NCBI GenBank assembly: GCA_051252005.1
Contig: JBPOEZ010000003.1
Span: 449,520-513,519, forward strand
Direction of reading: 5' to 3'
DNA from: JACOMS01 sp051252005
Lineage (GTDB): Bacteria > Pseudomonadota > Alphaproteobacteria > Caulobacterales > Maricaulaceae
DNA: 64,000 nt
The position numbers were made by a program, and so were the translations under genes. The notes under the pieces were generated by a model. That model was not told where the DNA came from. It made no database searches and worked only from the letters and a program-made list of their open reading frames with translations. Shown here piece after piece: positions 1 to 9,122 of the stretch (the first letter of the stretch is position 1; the number at the start of each line of letters is the position of its first letter).

Positions 1-826
1 ACAGCGTAATCACGACAATCTCTGGCGGGGCTCTGAAACGGGCGGAGAGTTTAGACATGCCGATGCCCGCCGTTACGAATGCAGGAGAGCCGTTGATGGT
101 GAGTTTACCGTAGGCGTATTTCGGTCCGGCCCGCGTCGCTGTGGCGCGGCGGCCTATGCCCGGAATGTTGATTTGGCCGCCGTGGGTGTGCCCCGCGATC
201 AAAAGCGCTTCGCCGCCTCTGGCCAGTTCGAAACTATCAGGGTTGTGCATAAGACCGATCATAGGCAGCTCGCCCCCGCACGCATCTCTACCGTTCCGGT
301 TTGGATGTCCGTAATAATCATCCCCGAAACCAAACAGACATAGTTTGCCGGATATAATTTCGGCGCGGTTATCGACGAAGGTAATCCCGCCCGCCTCTAA
401 GGTTTTTTGTACGAATGTCTCTCCGTATAAATAATCATGATTGCCGAGAACCGCGTAAACTCCGAGCGGAGCACTAAGCTTTCCAAGAGCTGCCTGTCCG
501 GTTTCTATAGCGGCGACTTGGTCTGCACTCCGTAGGTGCCTCCGTGTTGACTCGCTTGTATAATCTCCTGCTAGCACGATAATGTCTGGCGACTGCGCGT
601 TGAGGCGGCTCGCGACTTTGTTTATGCGCGGCGCGTAAACCGTCCGTCCGCCGATATGAAGGTCGGACATAACAGCAATACGCAGAGGCGCGCCCGCCCA
701 ATGCGGCGAGCTCATCTGTACATGCCGAACCACCAAGCGGCTTGGTTCAATCAGAAATCCGTAAGCAAGGCACAAGAGCGCCGCGCCTGACAGCCATAGA
801 AACATATGGATAAGCCGCCGGATCAT
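1..826 (-). CDS. Metallophosphoesterase, membrane-anchored (3' part cut by window edge)
   Basis: The reading frame starts at ATG 826 and runs off the left edge after about 275 residues, so the C-terminus is missing. One hydrophobic segment lies at about residues 7-26. The calcineurin-like metal-binding motifs follow in order: SDLHIGG (D55, H57), GDYT, GNHDYL and GHTHGGQ. This order is typical of the YaeI/YkuE-type metallophosphoesterases, which hydrolyse phosphodiester or phosphomonoester bonds at the membrane with two metal ions; the exact substrate cannot be read from the sequence. No clear Shine-Dalgarno is visible before ATG 826. The gene follows the small lipoprotein gene at 855-1334 by 28 bp on the same strand, so the two may be co-transcribed. 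Confidence 0.85.
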   Translation of the reverse strand, partial: MIRRLIHMFLWLSGAALLCLAYGFLIEPSRLVVRHVQMSSPHWAGAPLRIAVMSDLHIGGRTVYAPRINKVASRLNAQSPDIIVLAGDYTSESTRRHLRSADQVAAIETGQAALGKLSAPLGVYAVLGNHDYLYGETFVQKTLEAGGITFVDNRAEIISGKLCLFGFGDDYYGHPNRNGRDACGGELPMIGLMHNPDSFELARGGEALLIAGHTHGGQINIPGIGRRATATRAGPKYAYGKLTINGSPAFVTAGIGMSKLSARFRAPPEIVVITL

Positions 827-854
827 TGCGGTAAAACTAGGTAGACGGCGACGC

Positions 855-1334
855 CTACTCGCACCGAATTTCCTGCACGTAACCTCGCGCGTCGAGCTCT
901 AACGTCAGGCGGTCGCCCTGTTCGGGGCCAAGTTGCAAACGGTTAGTCACCGTCGTAATCGACGGGGCGTAGAGCGATTGGTCGGGGATGTATTCGCGCA
1001 CTTCTATGAGGTCGGGCGGCCTAAAAAAACTATCATCACTTTGGTAATTAAAGCCCTCATCCGTCGCGGGTTTTAAAATCCGTTTTCGCCCTGGAAGTCC
1101 GGCAATGTAAATCGCGCCTTCATGCCGCCCCACAAGCCCTTGGTAGAGCTGCGAGCGGCACGCATCGACGGGGGGGAGGCGCAAGGTCGGCGCGGCCGTG
1201 AGATATTCTGGCCGGACATATTGCCCGCGCCCATCAAACGGCGCGGCTTGGCGGTACGTCCCGCCTTGGGATGCACACGCGGGTAGCAACACGGCCAACA
1301 AGGAGACCGAAAAAAGACCTGTAAAACGAATCAT
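855..1334 (-). CDS. Small hypothetical lipoprotein
   Basis: A 159-residue protein with an N-terminal signal segment (about residues 3-18) ending in a lipobox LLPAC, so Cys20 is the probable lipidation site and the protein should sit in the cell envelope. I do not recognise the remainder, which is polar with two further cysteines (around residue 59 and the penultimate residue) that could form a disulfide. It lies downstream of the petABC operon, but the strong terminator at 1356-1388 separates them, so it probably has its own promoter or relies on read-through. It may share a transcript with the metallophosphoesterase at 1-826. Confidence 0.6.
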   Translation of the reverse strand: MIRFTGLFSVSLLAVLLPACASQGGTYRQAAPFDGRGQYVRPEYLTAAPTLRLPPVDACRSQLYQGLVGRHEGAIYIAGLPGRKRILKPATDEGFNYQSDDSFFRPPDLIEVREYIPDQSLYAPSITTVTNRLQLGPEQGDRLTLELDARGYVQEIRCE

Positions 1335-1355
1335 ATGCTGACCCTAACAGACTCC

Positions 1356-1388
1356 AAAAAAAATGGCAGAGACCGAAGTCCCTGCCAT
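1356..1388 (-). terminator. Rho-independent terminator of petABC
   Basis: Read on the minus strand, ATGGCAG-G-GAC, a TTCG tetraloop, and GTC-T-CTGCCAT form a hairpin with one internal mismatch. It is followed directly by eight T residues. It begins 25 bp after the cytochrome c1 stop codon and is the clearest terminator in the window. Confidence 0.9.
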
Positions 1389-1412
1389 CACATCTAAATC
1401 TGTACGCCGAGC

Positions 1413-2240
1413 CTAGTGCTCGACGTTACGCCATACGCGTTTATATGAGAGCCACATTAAAATGGTCAAAATCAGCAAATAGAGCATCGTAGCGAGGCCC
1501 ATGCTTTTACGGCTTTCCATTTTAGGGTCAGCTGACCAAGCGAGGAACTCTGTTACGTCTTTGGACATTTGCTCAACCGTCGCTGCGGTTCCGTCTTCAT
1601 ACGTCACAAGATCGTCAGAAAGCGGAGCCGCCATAGCAATGGCGCCGCCCTCCATAACCGGATTATAATGGGTCCCCGCAGAGATGATTACGTCGTGCGG
1701 CACTTCTTTCCCGTAGGAGGTCAGAAGGTTGTAAACATAGTTCGCACCGTCGTTACGAGCTTTGACCATTACGGAAAGCTCGGGCGGCACCGCCCCGCCA
1801 TTACTCGCTGCAGCTGCTGCACTATTTGCGAAAATAGCCGGAAATTTGTCAGCCGGAATACCTGGGCGTTCAATACTATCACCCGTTTCGGTATCGATGT
1901 CAGCAATCTGCCAATCAGCAGCAAACGCTTTAACGTCCGGATTGTCATTTGGGTTCGGATATTTATCATCAAAGAACGGGCCGCCTTTGTCGCCGAGGTG
2001 GCGGAAAGACAGATGCTTTAATTGGTGACAAGACGCGCACACTTCGCGGTAAACTTGGTAACCGCGCTGCATAGCCGCTCGGTCATAGGTTCCGAACGCG
2101 CCGTTAAAGTGCCAATGCACCTCTTTCATATCATGATCACCGGAACCGCCCGCAGCATATGAAACGCCCGCAATACCGGCCAAAGCGGCGGCTGCGACAG
2201 CAAAGCCGCCAACCATCATTTTCTTCATAGAGACAGCCAT
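1413..2240 (-). CDS. petC: Cytochrome c1, ubiquinol-cytochrome c reductase
   Basis: The c1 subunit of respiratory complex III (bc1) carries electrons from the Rieske protein to cytochrome c on the periplasmic face. The 275-residue protein has an N-terminal signal segment (about residues 7-30), the covalent haem motif CASCH at C68/C71/H72, and a C-terminal membrane anchor (about residues 250-268). An MAAP segment near residue 203 fits the axial methionine region. The ATG at 2240 overlaps the petB stop by one base (TAATG) and is preceded by AGGAGGAG at good spacing, which supports this start over the internal MKK. It is last in the petA-petB-petC operon. Length and motifs are those of alphaproteobacterial cytochrome c1, not fused to cytochrome b. 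Confidence 0.97.
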   Translation of the reverse strand: MAVSMKKMMVGGFAVAAAALAGIAGVSYAAGGSGDHDMKEVHWHFNGAFGTYDRAAMQRGYQVYREVCASCHQLKHLSFRHLGDKGGPFFDDKYPNPNDNPDVKAFAADWQIADIDTETGDSIERPGIPADKFPAIFANSAAAAASNGGAVPPELSVMVKARNDGANYVYNLLTSYGKEVPHDVIISAGTHYNPVMEGGAIAMAAPLSDDLVTYEDGTAATVEQMSKDVTEFLAWSADPKMESRKSMGLATMLYLLILTILMWLSYKRVWRNVEH

Positions 2241-3514
2241 TAGTGTGCTCCTCCTAGAACTGACTTGGTAATCGAATCTGGCCGTTCTTTTGGTTTTTCA
2301 ACAAGACCAAGAACTGGCAAGATGATTAAGAAGAAACCAAAGTAATAAATCGTCGCAATACGCGAGAGCCAAGTAAAGTTCATACCCATCGCTTCGCCTG
2401 CTTCGTTATGGCCCACTGTAAAGACCATGTTGTCCGGTGTTTCCGCGCCGCACCACCCAAGGATGAAGCACATAACAAGGAAGATAATGAAGAACCAACG
2501 CGCAACTGGGCGGAAGCGCATTGACTTAACCTTCGATGTGTCGAGCCATGGCAAGACAAACAGAACAGCAATCGCGCCGAACATCAACAGGATACCGGCA
2601 AGCTTATCCGGCACAGCGCGCAAGATGGCGTAGAACGGCAAGTAATACCATTCTGGCACGATGTGCGGCGGCGTTTTAAGCGGATCGGCTTGGATATAGT
2701 TATCCGCGTGGCCAAGCGCGTCAGGCTGATAGAAGACAAAGAAAGCAAAGATCATCAAGAACACACAGACCGCGAACCCGTCTTTGACGGTGTAGTAAGG
2801 GTGGAACGCCAGCGTATCTGACTTCTGTTTTGGCTCAACGCCGATTGGATTGTTCTGACCCGCATGATGCATCGCCCACACGTGCAAACCGACAACGGCT
2901 GCAATAACGAATGGGAGCAAGAAATGCAGGGCAAAGAAGCGGTTTAGCGTCGGATTATCAACAGAGAACCCGCCGAGGAGCCATTGCTGCAAACTTTCGC
3001 CTACAAATGGAATGGCCCCAAAAAAGCCCGTAATCACGGTCGCTCCCCAGAAGGACATCTGTCCCCAAGGCAGTGTGTAACCCAAGAAACCCGTTGCCAT
3101 CATAAGAAGATAAAGCACGCAACCGAAAATCCAAACCATTTCGCGAGGAGCCTTATATGACCCGTAATAAAGACCGCGGAACATGTGAATATAAACAGCG
3201 ACAAAGAACATAGACGCGCCAACCGCGTGCATAGGCTGCAAGAGCCAGCCAAACGGCACATCGCGTTTAATGCGCTGTACACTTTCAAAGGCGAGGTCAA
3301 CATGCGGTACGTAATGCATCGCAAGGATAATGCCGGTCAGGATTTGAGACATCAGGCACAAAGCCAAGATACCGCCAAAGGTCCACCAATAGTTAAGGTT
3401 GCGGGGCGACGGGTATGTCATGAAGTCCGCGCCCATGCGGATAATTGGAAGGCGCTGATCTAACCAGCGCTCTGCCGCATATTTCGGCTCATATGTAGAA
3501 GGATGTCCGCTCAT
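2240..3514 (-). CDS. petB: Cytochrome b, ubiquinol-cytochrome c reductase
   Basis: The 424-residue integral membrane subunit of complex III holds the two b haems and both quinone sites. Paired histidines are visible in the second transmembrane region (QPMHAVG and YIHMFRG) and the fourth (LHFLLP and GLHVWAMHH). The PEWYY motif of the Qo site is present. There are eight or so hydrophobic helices and the C-terminus reaches close to residue 424, as in alphaproteobacterial cytochrome b. The gene follows the Rieske gene by two bases and overlaps petC by one base, so the three are one transcription unit. Nothing appears broken. Confidence 0.97.
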   Translation of the reverse strand: MSGHPSTYEPKYAAERWLDQRLPIIRMGADFMTYPSPRNLNYWWTFGGILALCLMSQILTGIILAMHYVPHVDLAFESVQRIKRDVPFGWLLQPMHAVGASMFFVAVYIHMFRGLYYGSYKAPREMVWIFGCVLYLLMMATGFLGYTLPWGQMSFWGATVITGFFGAIPFVGESLQQWLLGGFSVDNPTLNRFFALHFLLPFVIAAVVGLHVWAMHHAGQNNPIGVEPKQKSDTLAFHPYYTVKDGFAVCVFLMIFAFFVFYQPDALGHADNYIQADPLKTPPHIVPEWYYLPFYAILRAVPDKLAGILLMFGAIAVLFVLPWLDTSKVKSMRFRPVARWFFIIFLVMCFILGWCGAETPDNMVFTVGHNEAGEAMGMNFTWLSRIATIYYFGFFLIILPVLGLVEKPKERPDSITKSVLGGAH

Positions 3515-3516
3515 AA

Positions 3517-4074
3517 TTACCCGACCTTAATCACTGTGTCTGAAATATATTCATAAGGAGGAATTACGAGGTTTTTCGGCGCTGGGCCTTTACGAATTCG
3601 TCCTGCTGTATCGTAATGTGATCCGTGGCATGGGCAGTACCAGCCATCGAAATCACCTTTTTCGCCGACGGGTACGCAGCCAAAGTGCGTACAAACACCG
3701 ATCATCACCAAAAATTTGGGATCAACTTTGCCTTCGGGTGTCGGAATAAGCCGCGCGCTATCTGTTTCTGGGTCTTTAAGCTCTGACATAGGCACAGCTT
3801 CAGCTTCAGCGATTTCCTTCGGCGTCCGGTGACGTACAAAGATCGGCTTACCGCGCCAAAGCACTTTAAGCTGCTGACCTTCGGTTACGCCTGACAAATC
3901 GATATCGATCGATCCGGCGGCCATAGTATCAGAGGCTTTGCCCATTTGCATAACCAAAGGCCATGCAAGACTTGTAGCGCCAGCGGCGGCGACAGCTCCA
4001 GTCGCAATATAGATGAAGTCACGTTTGCCTTCGTCTACGGTCTCGTGGCTATCATTTTCCAGAGTTTCGGACAC
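3517..4074 (-). CDS. petA: Ubiquinol-cytochrome c reductase iron-sulfur subunit (Rieske)
   Basis: A 185-residue Rieske protein that passes one electron from ubiquinol to cytochrome c1. An N-terminal twin-arginine-like region is replaced here by KRDF followed by a single membrane helix (about residues 20-42). Box I CTHFGC (C128, H130, C133) and box II CPCHGSH (C147, C149, H150) give the two Cys/two His cluster ligands and the stabilising disulfide. The start is GTG at 4074, preceded by AAAGGG. It is the first gene of the petABC operon, so its promoter should lie in 4075-4390. Confidence 0.96.
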   Translation of the reverse strand: MSETLENDSHETVDEGKRDFIYIATGAVAAAGATSLAWPLVMQMGKASDTMAAGSIDIDLSGVTEGQQLKVLWRGKPIFVRHRTPKEIAEAEAVPMSELKDPETDSARLIPTPEGKVDPKFLVMIGVCTHFGCVPVGEKGDFDGWYCPCHGSHYDTAGRIRKGPAPKNLVIPPYEYISDTVIKVG

Positions 4075-4390
4075 AGTGCGGCCCTTTCCATAAGAGTATT
4101 CTACTAATTTTATAGCCTAATAGACCAAAACCGCCCGTCATGGCCACCCCTTTTTCGTGGCACAACGTCGCAATATTGCGAAAAATTCATCACCATTCGC
4201 GAGCCGTTAGTTCCTCGGAGCACCTCAACCGCCTCTCTCGGCCTAAGTCTTTACTAGGCCTCATTATTTGATTCGCCGCTCACCTCTGTAACATTAAGTA
4301 CCAATGGGAAAGCACATGTGATGAAGCAGCACTTGGCATCTATTTCAGAATAGCTTACGCCGTGACGTCACTTCTAGCTTTGGACATTCC
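4075..4390. other. Divergent intergenic region between petA and trmL
   Basis: This 316-base spacer must hold the promoters of petABC (minus) and trmL (plus). The only structured element I see is a perfect 12-base palindrome, CGCAATATTGCG at 4169-4180, about 95 bases upstream of petA. I could not identify a convincing -35/-10 pair, an FNR box or an open reading frame. Confidence 0.6.
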
Positions 4391-4840
4391 ATGAAAGTCA
4401 TCCTCTACGAACCTGATATTGCGCAGAACCTAGGCGCGGTAATGCGGCTATGCGCTTGCTTTCACACGCCGCTCGAAGTCATAGAGCCTTGCGGATTTCC
4501 GCTAACGGCCAAGGGCTTACGGCGAACAGCTATGGATTACGGCGCGCCTGAAACGCTAACCCGTCATACAAGCTGGGACAGCTTTACCCAATCACCAGCG
4601 ACAGGCAGGCTCGTCCTTCTGACCACCAAAGCCGCAACGCCGCTCACAGATTTTGAGTTTGAACCCAGCGACCGCCTTATATTTGGCCGCGAAAGCGCCG
4701 GCGCGTCAGAAGACGTTCACGCCCGCGCCGACGCCCGCATTATCATCCCGATTGCCTCCGGCGCGCGCTCATTTAATCTTGCGACCAGTGTCTCTATCTC
4801 GCTTTATGAGGCCCTGCGCCAGACAGGTGGTTTGCCTTAG
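4391..4840 (+). CDS. trmL: tRNA (cytidine/uridine(34)-2'-O)-methyltransferase
   Basis: A 149-residue SPOUT-class methyltransferase that puts a 2'-O-methyl group on the wobble nucleotide of leucine tRNAs using S-adenosylmethionine. The family pattern is complete: the N-terminal strand and PDIAQNLGAVMRLC motif, the central FGRESAGAS motif and the C-terminal knot segment containing RSFNLATSVSISLYEALRQ. Length is close to the usual 155 residues. It is divergent from petA and convergent with metH, with only 9 bases between the two stop codons and no terminator visible there. Confidence 0.93.
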   Translation: MKVILYEPDIAQNLGAVMRLCACFHTPLEVIEPCGFPLTAKGLRRTAMDYGAPETLTRHTSWDSFTQSPATGRLVLLTTKAATPLTDFEFEPSDRLIFGRESAGASEDVHARADARIIIPIASGARSFNLATSVSISLYEALRQTGGLP

Positions 4841-4849
4841 CTGAGACTT

Positions 4850-7486
4850 TTACCGCTCATAATTCAGGATCGGGGAGAGCCATCTTTCTGTATCTTCCAC
4901 GTCCATGCCTTTGCGCCGTGCATAGTCTTCGACTTGGTCTTTTTCGATTTTTCCAACACCGAAGTAAACACTGTCTGGATGGCTTAAATACAGACCGGAA
5001 ACGGAACTTGCCGGATGCATAGCGAAGCTTTGCGTTAGGGTCACGCCTGCCGCTTCGGTCGCGTCCAAGAGCCGGAAAAGCGTGGCTTTTTCCGTATGGT
5101 CTGGCTGCGCTGGATAACCGGGCGCGGGGCGAATTCCGGCATAGCGTTCGGCAATGAGGTCTTCGCCGGACGCGCTTTCGTCTGCCGCGTAACCCCAAAA
5201 TTCGCGGCGCACGCGTTGGTGCATATGCTCGGCAAAGGCCTCGGCGAGGCGGTCCGTTAATGACTGGAATAGAATGGCGTTATAATCATCGCCTGCGTCT
5301 TTAAAGGCTTTAATTCGTCCGTCTTCGTTAAGGCCCGATGTGACGCAGAAGCCGCCAATATAGTCATCTTTCGGTGCAATGAAGTCAGAGATGCTAAAGT
5401 TTGGCTTTCCGCCGCCGCCTTTACTAATTTGCTGCCGCAGGCCATGGAAATTGGCGAGGGTTTCGGTGCGAGTTTCGTCCGTAAATACGCGGATGTCATC
5501 GCCGTTTCGCTCGCATGGCCAGAACCCGATCACGGCCTGCGCGCGCACCCATTTCTCGGCAATGATCTGATCAAGCATTGCGTTGGCGTCTTTAAATAAA
5601 TCTCGCGCGGCTTCGCCGTAATGTTCGTTTTCTAAAATTCCAGGATAACGCCCTTTAAGCTCCCATGTGGCAAAGAAAGGTGTCCAATCGATAAAGTCAC
5701 GAAGCGCGTCCAGGTCATAATCTGTCAAGGCTTTCGTGCCCGTGAAGCTAGGCTTTGGAGGGACATAATCATCCCAATCCGACGTCCACGCATTGTCTTG
5801 GGATTCCTTGAGGGTCAACCGCGCTTTCTTACTTTGCCCCGCATAATGGGCCTTTCGGGCGCGGTCATAATCCACGCGAATTTTTGCGGCGTAATCATCC
5901 TTATCCTCGCCAAGCAAAGCGCTCACCACGCCGACGGCGCGCGAAGCATCCGTGACATAGACCGTCGTATCATTTTTATAGGCAGGTTCAATTTTGACCG
6001 CTGTATGAGTTTTAGAGGTCGTTGCGCCGCCGATTAGAAGCGGAATATCCATATCCAATCTCTGCATCTCGGAGCCAACATAGACCATCTCGTCAAGGCT
6101 AGGCGTGATCAAACCAGAGAGCCCGATCATATCGACATTTTTCTCTTTGGCTGTTTTTAATATAGTTTCGCACGGCACCATTACGCCAAGGTCAATCACA
6201 TCATAGCCGTTACATTGCAGTACAACGCCTACAATATTTTTACCAATGTCATGAACATCACCTTTGACTGTTGCCATCAGTACGGTTCCGTTGGACGTGT
6301 CGACCATGCCCAATTCTTCTTTTTCCGCTTCCATGAACGGCATTAAATGCGCGACGGACGCCTTCATAACGCGGGCAGACTTCACCACTTGCGGGAGGAA
6401 CATTTTTCCGGATCCGAACAAATCGCCGACCACATTCATGCCGTCCATGAGCGGGCCTTCGATAACATGAAGCGGACGTTCTGCGTCTTGCCGCGCTTCT
6501 TCGGTGTCTTCAATAATGTGTTTCGTGATGCCGTGTACCAAAGCATGTTCAAGGCGTTTACCGACGGGCTGCTCTCGCCATTTTGTATCGACGACCCGCT
6601 TCTTGGCTTTGCCGCCGCGGTACTTATCCGCGATATCAAGCAAGCGGTCCGTAGCATCAGGGCGGCGATTAAGAATCACATCTTCGACCCGCTCGCGCAG
6701 CTCTTCGGGGATATTATCATAGATCGTTAGCTGCCCTGCATTCACAATCGCCATGTCGAGCCCTGCAGGAATGGCGTGATAAAGAAACACAGAATGCATC
6801 GCCTCGCGCACAGGGTTATTTCCGCGAAACGCAAAGCTGACATTTGAAAGCCCGCCAGAAGTACGGGCATGCGGGAGGTTAGCTTTAATCCGTTTACACG
6901 CCTCAAAGAAGGCCACCGCGTAATCATTATGTTCTTCAATACCTGTAGCAATGGCGAAAATATTGGGGTCAAAAATAATGTCTTCGGGCGGAAAATCCGC
7001 TTCTTCGGTCAGGAGCTTATAGGCTCTTTCGCATATCCTGAATTTATCATCCGCCGTTTCGGCCTGCCCTTTTTCGTCAAACGCCATAACCACTGCCGCC
7101 GCGCCCAGCGCGCGCACTTTGCGGGCATGATCGAGGAACTCTTCTTCGCCCTCTTTCATAGAGATCGAATTGACGACCGCCTTGCCCTGAATACATTTCA
7201 GGCCGGCTTCCAAAATGTTCCATTTGGAACTATCGATCATGATTGGCACGCGGGCAATATCCGGCTCTCCGGCCAAGAGCTGCAGGAACCGCACCATCGC
7301 CGCTTCCCCGTCAATCAAACCATCATCCATATTAATGTCGATGATTTGCGCGCCGTTTTCGACTTGCTCACGGGCAACCGAAAGCGCTTCCTCGAAATTA
7401 TTATCAACGATGAGTTTTTTAAATTTGATCGAGCCGGCCACATTTGTGCGCTCGCCAATATTGATAAACTGAGTGGTATTGGTCAT
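4850..7486 (-). CDS. metH: Methionine synthase, C-terminal (folate, cobalamin, activation) module
   Basis: An 878-residue protein carrying three of the four MetH modules, in order: the pterin-binding domain that accepts 5-methyltetrahydrofolate (about 5-280), the helical cap and B12 domain (about 310-540), and the reactivation domain (about 560-878). The B12 domain has DVHDIG, with the histidine that ligates cobalt, then SGL and GG; the reactivation domain has the AdoMet motif RPAPGYP. The homocysteine-binding module is on a separate protein (8070-9122), a split arrangement known from several Alphaproteobacteria. The two must cooperate to methylate homocysteine to methionine. It is the last gene of the regulator-metF-metH operon. 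Confidence 0.96.
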   Translation of the reverse strand: MTNTTQFINIGERTNVAGSIKFKKLIVDNNFEEALSVAREQVENGAQIIDINMDDGLIDGEAAMVRFLQLLAGEPDIARVPIMIDSSKWNILEAGLKCIQGKAVVNSISMKEGEEEFLDHARKVRALGAAAVVMAFDEKGQAETADDKFRICERAYKLLTEEADFPPEDIIFDPNIFAIATGIEEHNDYAVAFFEACKRIKANLPHARTSGGLSNVSFAFRGNNPVREAMHSVFLYHAIPAGLDMAIVNAGQLTIYDNIPEELRERVEDVILNRRPDATDRLLDIADKYRGGKAKKRVVDTKWREQPVGKRLEHALVHGITKHIIEDTEEARQDAERPLHVIEGPLMDGMNVVGDLFGSGKMFLPQVVKSARVMKASVAHLMPFMEAEKEELGMVDTSNGTVLMATVKGDVHDIGKNIVGVVLQCNGYDVIDLGVMVPCETILKTAKEKNVDMIGLSGLITPSLDEMVYVGSEMQRLDMDIPLLIGGATTSKTHTAVKIEPAYKNDTTVYVTDASRAVGVVSALLGEDKDDYAAKIRVDYDRARKAHYAGQSKKARLTLKESQDNAWTSDWDDYVPPKPSFTGTKALTDYDLDALRDFIDWTPFFATWELKGRYPGILENEHYGEAARDLFKDANAMLDQIIAEKWVRAQAVIGFWPCERNGDDIRVFTDETRTETLANFHGLRQQISKGGGGKPNFSISDFIAPKDDYIGGFCVTSGLNEDGRIKAFKDAGDDYNAILFQSLTDRLAEAFAEHMHQRVRREFWGYAADESASGEDLIAERYAGIRPAPGYPAQPDHTEKATLFRLLDATEAAGVTLTQSFAMHPASSVSGLYLSHPDSVYFGVGKIEKDQVEDYARRKGMDVEDTERWLSPILNYER

Positions 7487-7508
7487 GGGTTTTACTTTTT
7501 CGGTCTGG

Positions 7509-8060
7509 TTATTCTGGGCGTGTCAGCCCAGGAAGCCCGTCAATGCTAAACGAGTTTTGATTGTAGCGATGCTCGTGCCAGTCTTCGACGGATCTATGCT
7601 TATGAGCGCGGTGCAGTTGATCGCGTTCTCCAGCATAATCATAGAACGGGATGGAATATCCGCAACTGTCTGCGGCGCGGATTAAATGCACGGTTATAAT
7701 CGCGCGGGCGCGGTCGAACTCTGGGAACAACGCGAGCTTTTCCGCAAACCCCGCATCATGAAAAGCGCAAACTTCGCCGCGGCCATATAGCCGGACGATA
7801 TTGGGCTTACCCTCAAAGGCGCAAAACATCAAAGTCACCCGTTCATTCTCTAAAATATGGGCGTGAGTTTCTATGCCGGAGCCGCCGTAATCGAGATACA
7901 GTACGGTCTTGGAATCGATGATCCGAAACGAGTCATAGCCTTTGGGCGAGAGATTGACATGACCGTCGCCCGACAAAGGCGCGGAGCCAACGAAGAACAT
8001 TTTCTGTGCCTCGATAAACGCAATAAGCTTATCGTTTAATTGCTCGTAGACCTTTTCCAC
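7509..8060 (-). CDS. Pyridoxamine 5'-phosphate oxidase-family (split-barrel flavin) protein
   Basis: A 183-residue member of the PNPOx-like split beta-barrel family, recognisable from the early motif MFFVGSAPLSGDGHVNLSPKG and the later barrel strand with HILENERVTLMF. Members bind FMN, F420 or haem; the reaction cannot be assigned. It uses a GTG start at 8060 and lies 9 bp after the end of the MetH homocysteine module and 22 bp before the MetH cobalamin module. It is therefore inside the methionine operon and separates the two halves of methionine synthase. A redox role connected with cobalamin or folate is possible but is only inference from position. Confidence 0.8.
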   Translation of the reverse strand: MEKVYEQLNDKLIAFIEAQKMFFVGSAPLSGDGHVNLSPKGYDSFRIIDSKTVLYLDYGGSGIETHAHILENERVTLMFCAFEGKPNIVRLYGRGEVCAFHDAGFAEKLALFPEFDRARAIITVHLIRAADSCGYSIPFYDYAGERDQLHRAHKHRSVEDWHEHRYNQNSFSIDGLPGLTRPE

Positions 8061-8069
8061 CCTGCTACC

Positions 8070-9122
8070 CTATCCCGCTATAGCAAAAGGCTCGAGGCCG
8101 GACAATCTCAAGGTCGGTTTAATAATCGGAACCTTGCGCGGTGAAACGCCCTCAACTACTTTCGCAATCGCGCCAATGTGTTCCGGCGTAGATCCGCAGC
8201 AGCCGCCGAGAATATTGACGAGACCACTTTCTGCCCAAGGGCCTAACTGCCTGCTCATATCATCCGGCGTTTCGTCATATTCGCCAAAAGCATTAGGCAA
8301 TCCCGCATTTGGGAAAGCCAAAATATGTGTATCCGCCACGCGGGAGAGCGTCGCAATATGCGGCCGCATTTCATCTGCACCGAGAGCGCAATTAAATCCA
8401 ACGGCAAATGGCTTGGCATGAGCCACCGATATCCAGAACGCGTCAGCAGTTTGGCCCGATAATGTCCGCCCCGAACGATCTGTGATCGTGCCAGAAATCA
8501 GGAGCGGCTTTTCGTAACCCACTTCGTCAAATACGGCTTTCACCGCTGCAATAGCGGCCTTGCAGTTCAATGTGTCAAACACGGTTTCAATCAGGATAGC
8601 ATCGACCAAATCAATAAACGCGCGGACTTGCTCGATATAGGCCGTCTTCACTTCGTCAAATGTCACGTCGCGGTAACCTGGGTCTTCGACCTTTGGCGAG
8701 ATTGAGAGTGTTTTATTCATCGGGCCGATAGAGCCCAAAACCGCGCGGGGCTTTTCAGGCGTTTTCAGCGTCCATTCATCGGCGCAGGCACGGGAGACCT
8801 TTGCAGACTCTCGCGCAATCTCCGGCGCAAGATCAGCCATATCGTAGTCGGCTTGGCTAATAGATGTCGCGTTGAAACTATTTGTTTCAATGAGGTCAGC
8901 TCCGGCCGCTAAAAAGGCATGATGAACTTTGGCGACGGCGTCCGGTTTGGTGATCGACAAAAGATCATTATTGCCCTGCAACGAACTTGGCCAATCTTTG
9001 AAACGATCACCGCGAAAATCGGCTTCCTGAAGTTTCTGCTTTTGCAGCATCGTTCCCATGGCCCCGTCGAGCATAATCACGCGAGATGCCATCGCATTTT
9101 CTATGTGCTTCCAAACGCTCAT
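8070..9122 (-). CDS. metH: Methionine synthase, homocysteine-binding module
   Basis: This 350-residue protein is the homocysteine S-methyltransferase barrel of cobalamin-dependent methionine synthase. The zinc ligands are present: a cysteine in GFNCALG and the adjacent pair in GGCCGSTPEHI near residue 310. MLDGAMGTML at the N-terminus is the usual opening of the barrel. It binds and activates homocysteine so that methyl-cobalamin on the partner protein (4850-7486) can methylate it. The start ATG overlaps the metF stop by four bases (ATGA), indicating translational coupling. Splitting of MetH here does not look like a recent frameshift, because an unrelated gene lies between the parts. Confidence 0.95.
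   Translation of the reverse strand: MSVWKHIENAMASRVIMLDGAMGTMLQKQKLQEADFRGDRFKDWPSSLQGNNDLLSITKPDAVAKVHHAFLAAGADLIETNSFNATSISQADYDMADLAPEIARESAKVSRACADEWTLKTPEKPRAVLGSIGPMNKTLSISPKVEDPGYRDVTFDEVKTAYIEQVRAFIDLVDAILIETVFDTLNCKAAIAAVKAVFDEVGYEKPLLISGTITDRSGRTLSGQTADAFWISVAHAKPFAVGFNCALGADEMRPHIATLSRVADTHILAFPNAGLPNAFGEYDETPDDMSRQLGPWAESGLVNILGGCCGSTPEHIGAIAKVVEGVSPRKVPIIKPTLRLSGLEPFAIAG

Noticed and set aside
6869..7549. Long plus-strand frame opposite metH
   Set aside because: Antisense to the highly conserved MetH pterin domain; an artefact of codon bias.
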